The notes under the pieces were generated by a model. It was not told where the DNA came from. It searched no databases and was given only the letters and a program-made list of their open reading frames with translations. Both the position numbers and the translations under genes were made by a program. Source: an uncultured Verrucomicrobiota bacterium (GTDB taxonomy: Bacteria; Verrucomicrobiota; Kiritimatiellia; RFP12; UBA3636). Taken from it: DNA of 32,850 bases. The stretch lies in NCBI GenBank assembly GCA_946534105.1, contig CAMNCG010000018.1, positions 1-32,850 of the forward strand, given 5' to 3'. Shown in pieces: positions 1 to 6,573 of the stretch; position 1 is the first letter of the stretch; each line of letters starts with the position of its first letter.

Positions 1-2
1 AT

Positions 3-863
3 CCCGGAAAACTCGCGGAGCTGGGGGCCAAGTTCGGCCATGACGCGGACTGGGCGTTCGACGAAATCGTCAGGATGTACGACGGCTACAAGTTCCACAA
101 GGACGCGGAGCCTGTCATTAACCCGGTGTCGCTGGGCATGACATTCGATGTGCTGGAATTCGGCAAGTGGTGGTCGAAGACGGCAATACCGACATTCTTG
201 ATCGACTTTTTCAAGACGCGGCCGCTGGACGTCTCGACATTGGAAGTCTCGGACAGCGACATGGACTCCTTCGAGCCGGAAAAGATAAATCCTGTCACGC
301 TACTCTTCCAGACAGGCTACTTGACGATCAGGGATGTGGAGTGGAATGGCTATTTCACTACATACAGGTTGGGATTCCCCAACGCGGAGGTTGAGTCCTC
401 CTTTCTCAGTGAACTCTCAAAGTTGTATTCCGGAAAAGGTTCCGGGGGGGATGGGGCAATTGTCGCAAGAATCGGCGACACGCTCCGCGCCCGCGACCCG
501 GAGGGATTCGTCGAGTCGTTCAAGTCGTTCTTCGGGGAGATTCCCTACGACCTCACGGACAGGCAGAACGAGCAGTCGTGGCAGGCGATCATGTACGTGG
601 TGATGCGACTCATCGGCATGAACGTCGGCGGCGAGGTGCGCACGTCCAAGGGCCGCATCGACCTGGCCATCGAAACGGCGACGGACGCCTACGTCATCGA
701 GGTCAAGCGCGACTCGACGCCGATGAAGGCCATCGCGCAGATCCGCGAGCAGGGCTATGTGGACAAGTTCCGCCTCTCCGGCAAGCCGATCACCCTGATC
801 GGCATCGCCTTTTCGACGAAGAAGCGCGCCGTGAGCGCCACGAAGATCGTGCGCGACGTCTGA
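3..863 (+). CDS. AAA-ATPase-like protein with C-terminal PD-(D/E)XK nuclease domain (5' end outside window)
   Basis: The reading frame is open from base 3 and has no start before an internal ATG at 75, so this is the C-terminal part of a longer protein. It matches the AAA-ATPase-like/PDDEXK_9 family, which is usually about 500 residues with a P-loop domain first. Visible here are the family's linker region and a nuclease core. Counting from the ATG at 75, Asp196 lies in GRIDLAIE, followed by Glu209 and Lys211 in YVIEVKRD, which is the D...ExK signature. The end reads GKPITLIGIAFSTKKR, a hallmark of the family's last strand and helix. The function of the family is not established; nucleic-acid or mobile-element related roles are suspected. 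It converges on the minus-strand gene at 1015. Two degraded copies of the same 3' end occur at 24686 and 27336. Confidence 0.85.
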   Translation, partial: PGKLAELGAKFGHDADWAFDEIVRMYDGYKFHKDAEPVINPVSLGMTFDVLEFGKWWSKTAIPTFLIDFFKTRPLDVSTLEVSDSDMDSFEPEKINPVTLLFQTGYLTIRDVEWNGYFTTYRLGFPNAEVESSFLSELSKLYSGKGSGGDGAIVARIGDTLRARDPEGFVESFKSFFGEIPYDLTDRQNEQSWQAIMYVVMRLIGMNVGGEVRTSKGRIDLAIETATDAYVIEVKRDSTPMKAIAQIREQGYVDKFRLSGKPITLIGIAFSTKKRAVSATKIVRDV

Positions 864-913
864 CAGGCGCAAACGAGTCCTTTTCCTGCAATCCGCCGCT
901 CGTTGACGAGTCG

Positions 914-1000
914 GTAGTTGAAAGGGGCAGGCGCGACCGTCGGGACGGGCGCGACTTGGGGGTCTGGCGGCGAGACGGGCGGGATTGGCGCGTCTGATGA
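914..1000. repeat. G-rich GGGAC(T/G)GGC-type dispersed repeat
   Basis: The gap between the two convergent genes holds a TTGAAAGG unit (reverse of the CCTTTCAA motif seen before several promoters), then imperfect tandem copies of GGGACGGGC / GGGATTGGC. The same motif recurs at about 17190-17217, 27073-27108 and 27787-27815. I see no open reading frame of interest and no convincing terminator here. Confidence 0.5.
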
Positions 1001-1014
1001 CGACAGGCCGTGCG

Positions 1015-1869
1015 TCAGGCGACGGGGATCTCGACGCCGGGGGCGGCCTGGGCCTTCAGCGCCGCCTCGCGGATGGCGGCGACTTCAATTGTCTCCTCCT
1101 CCGGGACAAGCGAGACGCCGGTGGCGTAGAACTCAAGCATGGCGTCGATGAGGCGCGGGAACATGTTCGTCGCGCCGGGCGCGACGCCCACGCGGTCCTT
1201 GCCGAAAGCGGTCAGCGTGAAATCGGACTGCGGGTTGTAGGTCAGGAGCGCGCTGCGGATCCCGTCGGCGTAGCGGACGGAATAGAGTTCCGTCGCGCAG
1301 CCGGGAATTCGCGTGACCGAACTTGCGCCAAGGCCGAGCGCGACGACCTCCATTTCGATCTGGTGGATTGAATATTCCTTGAAGCTGCGTCCGCCGCCCG
1401 TTGCGGTCACGTGGACGGGGCGCTCCGGCGCGAACCGCCCCATCATCGCGACGAACTCCTCTCCGTAGCGGAGGGCGGAGGTGCTCATGAGCGGCGTTCC
1501 GTGGCGGCGCGCAGTCTCGAAGAAGCGCGCGGCGGTCGCCCTGTCGGGCGCGAAGGTCTTGTCGATGTAGAGCGGCTTGCCGGAGGCGAGAGGCAGCGAG
1601 GCGAGGCGCTCGTGCGCCTCGGGGTTGTTCGGCGCCAGAACGCACAGGCAGTCGGAGTTCGCGATCACCGTTTCGATGTCGTGCGCAGGCAGCATACCGT
1701 TCCTGACGCACCAGTCTTCCAGCGAGGGGCTGCCCGGCGCGGGCGTCTCCTCGTAGGCGTAGCCGAGCTCGAATTCGTTCGCTCGCTTCGCCGTGCGGAA
1801 CCACGCCGGGTAGTTGTTGGCGTGCCAGTTGTTGATGTAGAGGTCGATGAAACCGATTTTCTTTTTCAT
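1015..1869 (-). CDS. Gfo/Idh/MocA-like oxidoreductase, atypical Rossmann start
   Basis: A protein of 284 residues, the last gene of the minus-strand operon. The start at 1869 is chosen because ATGA there overlaps the nagA stop by four bases and a GGGAAAG lies upstream; a further upstream in-frame start adds only 12 unconserved residues. The N-terminus reads KKKIGFIDLYINNWHANNY. It resembles a subgroup of Gfo/Idh/MocA proteins that begin GFIDxxxxxWHANNYP and lack the usual GxGxxG nucleotide loop. The usual EKP motif is replaced by IDKTFAPD at about residues 102-109. A likely substrate-domain motif is HQIEMEVVALGLGAS. NAD(P) binding and catalysis are therefore uncertain. Coupling to nagA and nagB suggests a role in amino-sugar handling, but the substrate cannot be read from sequence. 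Confidence 0.75.
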   Translation of the reverse strand: MKKKIGFIDLYINNWHANNYPAWFRTAKRANEFELGYAYEETPAPGSPSLEDWCVRNGMLPAHDIETVIANSDCLCVLAPNNPEAHERLASLPLASGKPLYIDKTFAPDRATAARFFETARRHGTPLMSTSALRYGEEFVAMMGRFAPERPVHVTATGGGRSFKEYSIHQIEMEVVALGLGASSVTRIPGCATELYSVRYADGIRSALLTYNPQSDFTLTAFGKDRVGVAPGATNMFPRLIDAMLEFYATGVSLVPEEETIEVAAIREAALKAQAAPGVEIPVA

Positions 1870-3020
1870 GATTGTGTGCTTTCCCATCTGAGAATGCCGT
1901 TGCAAATGGTCTTTTGGACGTCGAGTTCCCGGTCGAGAAGCACGATGTCGGCGACAAAGCCCCTTTCCAGCTTGCCGCGCCTCCCCAGATGCAGGGACTC
2001 GGCCTGGTTGAGGGACGTGGCCCGGACGGCCTCGGAGAGCGGCAGGCCCGTGAGTCGCACCAGGCGCTTGAGGCCGCCCGGATAGCGCAGGGTGCTTCCC
2101 GCCACCTGCCCCGTTGTCAGCCGTGCGCAGCCGCCCTTTACCACGACAGGCAGCCCGCCTAGCGTGTAGCCGCCGTCCGGCATCGCGCAGGCCCGCATGG
2201 CGTCGGTAATGAGCATCATCCTCCCCGGCCCCTTCATGCGGGCGATGAGTTGGATCATCTGGTCGCAGAGGTGGACGCCGTCGCAGATCATTTCCACATA
2301 GACGTCATCGTCGAGGAGTCCGCCCCCGACCATGCCGAAGCGCAGATGGTGCAGCGGGGTCATGACGTTGCAGAAGTGGGTGAGGTGCTTCATGCCCAGC
2401 GCCCGGCAACGGGAGTAGCGTTCGTAGTCCGCTTCGGTGTGGCCGCCGGAGGGCATGATGCCGCGGTCCGCGAGTGCCTTCGTGAATTCCTCGCCGCCGG
2501 GGAGCTCCGGCGAAAAGGACACCTTCTTCACCGGGGCGATGGCGTTCAGTTCGTCCACAAGGGCGATGTCCGGATTTTTCAGGAAGGCGGGATTCTGCGC
2601 GCCCGCGCAGGCGGGGTTGAAGAAGGGCCCCTCAAGATGGACGCCAAGGAGCGTCGCGCCGTCGGGCGTGTTTTCCGGATAGTCCGCCGCGAGGCGGCAG
2701 AGCCGGCGCAGGTCGTCGGACGAAACGCTGAGGCTTGTCGCGAGGAAGCCCGTGACGCCGTCTTCGAGCTTGCCCCGGCCAATGGCCGAGAAACCTTCGG
2801 CGCTTCCGTCGCAGAAGTCGAAGCCCGAGCGCCCGTGGGAGTGGATGTCGATGAAACCTGGGACGGCTATGAGTCCCCGGCCGTCTATGACGTGCCCGGA
2901 AAAGCCATCCGGCTTGTTTTCCGCGACTGCGGCAATCTCATTGCCATCGATGAGGATGCACCCTTCCAGAATGTCAACACCGGGTGATACGATGCGGCAG
3001 CCTGTGATGCAGGTTGTCAT
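1866..3020 (-). CDS. nagA: N-acetylglucosamine-6-phosphate deacetylase
   Basis: A 384-residue amidohydrolase that removes acetate from GlcNAc-6-phosphate in the cytoplasm, giving glucosamine-6-phosphate for NagB. Family motifs are all present: GFIDIHSHG with His60 and His62, HLEGPF with the metal-ligand Glu130, GGHT with His194, THFCNVMTPLHH with His215, ICDGVH with His250, and LITDAM with the catalytic Asp273. Length fits NagA (about 380). The start at 3020 overlaps the nagB stop as ATGA, and its own stop overlaps the next start the same way, so translation of nagB, nagA and the Gfo/Idh gene is probably coupled. No anomaly is seen. Confidence 0.96.
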   Translation of the reverse strand: MTTCITGCRIVSPGVDILEGCILIDGNEIAAVAENKPDGFSGHVIDGRGLIAVPGFIDIHSHGRSGFDFCDGSAEGFSAIGRGKLEDGVTGFLATSLSVSSDDLRRLCRLAADYPENTPDGATLLGVHLEGPFFNPACAGAQNPAFLKNPDIALVDELNAIAPVKKVSFSPELPGGEEFTKALADRGIMPSGGHTEADYERYSRCRALGMKHLTHFCNVMTPLHHLRFGMVGGGLLDDDVYVEMICDGVHLCDQMIQLIARMKGPGRMMLITDAMRACAMPDGGYTLGGLPVVVKGGCARLTTGQVAGSTLRYPGGLKRLVRLTGLPLSEAVRATSLNQAESLHLGRRGKLERGFVADIVLLDRELDVQKTICNGILRWESTQS

Positions 3021-3805
3021 TGAAGACCCTCCAGATTGATCTTGTCCGCCGTCCAGATGAGCGTGAAATCAGGGTGTCCGAGCAGATACGAGGCGGGCAG
3101 TTCAGGCGTGGTGCGCTTGTCCCGGAGCATTCGGCGAAGCGGCGCCTCCTGCTCCGCGAAGCAGGCGAGAAGCAGCGTCTTCTTCGCTTCGAGGATGGGC
3201 TTCATTCCCATGGTGGCGGCGAAGCGCGGCACTATGGACATGTCGCCGCCCGCAGTGACCTTCGTGTTCTGGGCGACGGTCTCGGACGTGAGTGGAAGAA
3301 CCCGCGTAGGCAGGGCACCGAAGGCTTCTACCGAGATGTCCGCCTCGCCCATCGGCTCATTGAAGGCGATATGCCCGTTGAAGCCGATGCCGAGGAGCTG
3401 GAGGTCGATTCCTCCCGCCGCCGCGATGGCGGGATCGTATGATTCCGGCGCCGCCGGGTCCGGAAAGTGCGCGTTCCCCTCGCGGAAGCCCAGTTCCGGG
3501 TCGAACTTGGAGAAGAGCATTTCATGCATGTATCGCCAGTAGGAGAGCGGGTGGTCGTGCGGGACGGGGGCGCTTCCATCGGCGGAATACTCGTCGAGGT
3601 TCCAGGTTGACAGCAGGGACAGGTCGGCGCGGGCGGCGTTGAGCGACGCGGCGAGCCGCTCGTAGAGTCCGATCATCGTGTTGCCGGTGGCGAGGCCAAG
3701 GTTGAAGCGCTCGCCCCGGGAGAGTTTTTCCATGACGGCGCCGTATAGGATCGACGCGCCGACGGCAGAAAGGTCGTCGTAGTTGCGGACGGATTCGGTT
3801 AGCAT
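3017..3805 (-). CDS. nagB: Glucosamine-6-phosphate deaminase
   Basis: A 262-residue cytoplasmic isomerase/deaminase converting glucosamine-6-phosphate to fructose-6-phosphate and ammonia. It shows the NagB signatures: GLATGNT (phosphate loop, about residue 37-43), NLDEY with the catalytic Asp71, and GIGFNGHIAFNEP with His145 and Glu150. Length fits NagB. It lies 41 bp after the stop of the large secreted protein, and this gap contains reversed copies of the CTTTCAAC-type repeat (see the repeat entry at 3811). The weak GGAA just before the ATG is the only ribosome-binding candidate. It could be read from the long operon or from a local promoter that I could not identify. Confidence 0.95.
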   Translation of the reverse strand: MLTESVRNYDDLSAVGASILYGAVMEKLSRGERFNLGLATGNTMIGLYERLAASLNAARADLSLLSTWNLDEYSADGSAPVPHDHPLSYWRYMHEMLFSKFDPELGFREGNAHFPDPAAPESYDPAIAAAGGIDLQLLGIGFNGHIAFNEPMGEADISVEAFGALPTRVLPLTSETVAQNTKVTAGGDMSIVPRFAATMGMKPILEAKKTLLLACFAEQEAPLRRMLRDKRTTPELPASYLLGHPDFTLIWTADKINLEGLQ

Positions 3806-3810
3806 TTTCC

Positions 3811-3845
3811 GCTGAAAAGGTTGAAAAAGGTGGAAGGTTGAAGGG
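3811..3845 (-). repeat. Reversed CTTCAAC / CTTTTTCAAC repeat array
   Basis: Read on the minus strand the gap before nagB is CTTCAAC, CTTCCAC, CTTTTTCAAC, CTTTTCAG. This is a decayed version of the TTTTCAAC/CTTTCAAC octamer array that precedes the promoters at 17269, 26051 and 27859. No TTGGCG box follows it here. Confidence 0.5.
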
Positions 3846-3846
3846 G

Positions 3847-6531
3847 CTAGCGGATGGTCAGGACGAACGCAGGGGGAATGTAGTCGGGGAACTCGCCGAC
3901 GACGGAGAGGCCGTTGAACGCGCCTCCGTTGGCGTCGGCCGCCGCGAACGTGCCGGTGATTTGGCCGTTTGCATCGGAGAGCGCCTCAAACCGCGCCAGC
4001 ACCTTCGTGTCCCTGAGATTCCAGGTTTCGTCCGGCGTCTTGGCGACTCCGCCGACGGTGAACGAGGCGTTGCCCGCCGCGCCGCCCTTGGCTGAATAGA
4101 GGTAGAGCGTATAGGATTCATTCACCTTCAATTTTGAGAGTGTGAAGGTGTAGGAATCCGTGGGGTCGGTGGAGACCGCCCAATTGTTGTGGAGCGCGGA
4201 GCCTGTCGGCATGGAGCCGCTCGTATAGCCCTTTGTGACGTTCCCGGATGTGCGAGACAGAGTGAAGCCGACATTGCGTTTGGTCGCGCCGTCCGCTTCC
4301 GTGCAGTTCTCCACGAAAACCGAAGCCGTCGGCGTGCTGTTGCTGATTCGGAGTGCGTTCCACTTGTTCCAGTCGCTCCAGCCCTCGCGCCCCGCGCCGA
4401 CATGGTTTGAATAGCGCCCCGCAACCGAACTGGGAACGCCGAAATCGATGTTGATGACGTGCGCCGTGGGATCGCCGGTTTTTTCGTAGCATGCGGAAAC
4501 GCCGGTGGGATCGGAAGTCCTGTTGGCCGATGGATCGACGACATACTCGATGCGGTCGCCGCCCTTGAGCCACAGGCGGTCGGCGCCAAGCGCGGTTTCG
4601 TAGATCGTCCCGCCGCTTTCGCGCATCACGGGCGAAGTGGCCGCCACGTGGCCGTTGGCCACCACGCTCGCCAGGACGCCGTCGCCGCCGCCGTTGCTCA
4701 GGTCGCGGACGTAGGCGCGGGCGCGGTAGACGCCGTCGGACGGGACGGTCGCCTTGAGCGTCGGGCTGCTGCTCTGATAGCCCGGGTCGTTCACGATGGC
4801 GACGAATTCCTGCGGCGTGGCGGCGAGCAGGTCGGCCGAAAAGCCGAAGGTCGAGTCGATGGTTGCCGTTCCATTCGTCGCCATGACGAAGTAGGGAAAT
4901 TCGGAATAGGACGTGAACCGTCCCTGCATCCACCACTTGGTCTTGGCTCCGCCCGCGACCTGGCTCGCCGTGAGTTCCTCGTAGAATTGAGCCCCGCACC
5001 AGGCGTTCGTTTTCGCGCCGAGGAACCATTGCGCGCCGCCGCCAAGCAGGTCGTCGAAAACGAATCCCGTGTTCGCGTTCTTACGGTTGGCGTAAAACGC
5101 CTTCCCGGCGTCGTAGACGGCGCCCAGCTCGCGGCGGAAGATGGCGGAAACTCCGGTGGCGTCGTTATGGACCTCCCCATGCGGGGAAACGACGATGTCC
5201 ACCGGTTCGCCGGCGACCAGAAAGCGGTCGTCGAACGTGAAGTGCGCCGAGCAGGCGACGGCAGTCTCCAGCGAAACGTAGGCGTTCGTGACGAGCGTGT
5301 CGGCGACGTAGAGGTAAACATCGACGCCGTCGGCGGCCGGATACGTCGACAGGTTCGCCCGGTCCACGTCGCGGGCCACGATGGACGCGGAGTAGCGGCC
5401 GCTCTCCGGCGGACGGAAGCGGAGAACCGTCCATGTCTTGAGCGTCGAGTCGCCGGCGCGGTGGTGGACCTTGAGTTCGCCCGGCGCGACGGCGGTGGAC
5501 TGCACGGACGCGGCCGTGTTGACAAGAACGAAGGGAGACTGTCCGTTGGCGGCGTTTGCGAAGCCTTTGAGATACGTGCTGCTCGTCGCCTCGGTGGTAA
5601 TGCGCGTTGTGGCGACCTTGGAGACATTGTCCGGCGCCGTCTGCGCGGCAGGCGCCGTCGCGGTGAGGAAATACCAGGTTCCGTCGGCGATGGTGCCATA
5701 CGGGTTGGCGTAGGGCGAGGCGGCGACGTTGTTCCCCATGGCGAGGCCGGAGTCGTAGAACGCGCCCTCGTCCTCCTTCGTGACGAACACCTTGACGCCT
5801 GTGGCGTCGTTGGCGTGGGCGGTTCCCGAACCGCCCGCGTTGTTGCCGATGGCAAACCGGATTTCCGTCCCCGCCGTCATGTAGCGAACCGGCATCTGGA
5901 AATCGAAGCGCTTCGTGCCGTTGGCAACCCCTTCAAGCGAGACGATGCCGCGCGCGAGGACGTCGTTTCCGCCCAGCGTGATGGCGACGGACGCGCCGGA
6001 GCTGGCGGTGGCCGTCGTCTCCTTGCTTGTGTCATGGAAGGAGGCGAAGGCGGAGTACCAGCCGTTTTCGGGGGCGGTGAAGCGCAGGACCATGTAGGAG
6101 TTTCCGGTCTGTCCGGGATGGAACACCATCTCGTCGACACCGATGGGGTCTCCGTCGAGGACGCCGCCCGTCTTGGTCACGAACGTCGAATCCGTCAGCG
6201 CATGGTCGGTGATGTTCACCTTCAAATGCGGCGACGAGGTTCCGCCCCAGCCCTGAAGCTGGTTGTTGTCGGTTTTGGCGTAGGACGACGCGAAGTTGCC
6301 GAGCGAAGTGAATGGCGCGACGCCGGCGGCGCTGCTGTATGTCCAGATGCCGCCGTTTTCGTCCGTGTAGGGGTTCGCCGGCGTCGCATTGATCTGGAAA
6401 TTCTGCCGAAGTGCCTTGCCGGCGTCGTAAACGGTGCGGGCGGAACTCGCCGGTGGCACGGCGAGCGCAACGAGCGCGGCGACGAAAGCGGCGGCGTGGA
6501 GGTGAGCGTCTGGCAAGCGTTCTGCGTTCAT
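3847..6531 (-). CDS. Large secreted protein with three tandem about 215-residue modules and C-terminal FVLTIR
   Basis: An 894-residue protein starting at 6531 after a clear GGAAGGA box. A short signal-like hydrophobic stretch (about residues 12-30) ends ASSA. Three homologous modules follow, at about residues 33-251, 257-468 and 470-685. Each opens with (V/F)YD(A/S)G(K/L)A and closes with N/S-D-A/P-TGV. Each carries a central strand pattern such as GRYSASIVARD or GWYSAFASFHD, like a beta-sandwich carbohydrate-binding fold. A different C-terminal domain (about 690-894) begins INIDFG. The protein ends PPAFVLTIR, matching the ends of the proteins at 18795 and 29442. I recognise no enzyme motif. 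Its position after a secreted hydrolase suggests a surface glycan-binding partner, but this is inference. Confidence 0.8.
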   Translation of the reverse strand: MNAERLPDAHLHAAAFVAALVALAVPPASSARTVYDAGKALRQNFQINATPANPYTDENGGIWTYSSAAGVAPFTSLGNFASSYAKTDNNQLQGWGGTSSPHLKVNITDHALTDSTFVTKTGGVLDGDPIGVDEMVFHPGQTGNSYMVLRFTAPENGWYSAFASFHDTSKETTATASSGASVAITLGGNDVLARGIVSLEGVANGTKRFDFQMPVRYMTAGTEIRFAIGNNAGGSGTAHANDATGVKVFVTKEDEGAFYDSGLAMGNNVAASPYANPYGTIADGTWYFLTATAPAAQTAPDNVSKVATTRITTEATSSTYLKGFANAANGQSPFVLVNTAASVQSTAVAPGELKVHHRAGDSTLKTWTVLRFRPPESGRYSASIVARDVDRANLSTYPAADGVDVYLYVADTLVTNAYVSLETAVACSAHFTFDDRFLVAGEPVDIVVSPHGEVHNDATGVSAIFRRELGAVYDAGKAFYANRKNANTGFVFDDLLGGGAQWFLGAKTNAWCGAQFYEELTASQVAGGAKTKWWMQGRFTSYSEFPYFVMATNGTATIDSTFGFSADLLAATPQEFVAIVNDPGYQSSSPTLKATVPSDGVYRARAYVRDLSNGGGDGVLASVVANGHVAATSPVMRESGGTIYETALGADRLWLKGGDRIEYVVDPSANRTSDPTGVSACYEKTGDPTAHVINIDFGVPSSVAGRYSNHVGAGREGWSDWNKWNALRISNSTPTASVFVENCTEADGATKRNVGFTLSRTSGNVTKGYTSGSMPTGSALHNNWAVSTDPTDSYTFTLSKLKVNESYTLYLYSAKGGAAGNASFTVGGVAKTPDETWNLRDTKVLARFEALSDANGQITGTFAAADANGGAFNGLSVVGEFPDYIPPAFVLTIR

Positions 6532-6573
6532 GTCGTATTCCTTCCGGGTGGTTGTGGTTGATGGGAAAAACGG

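Noticed and set aside
899-910. CTCGT-TG-ACGAG hairpin as a terminator after the PDDEXK gene
   Set aside because: Only five base pairs and no following T tract.
4459-6561. 700-residue plus-strand open frame
   Set aside because: Antisense shadow of the secreted three-module gene; Arg/Gly/Val-rich composition, no domain, no ribosome-binding site.
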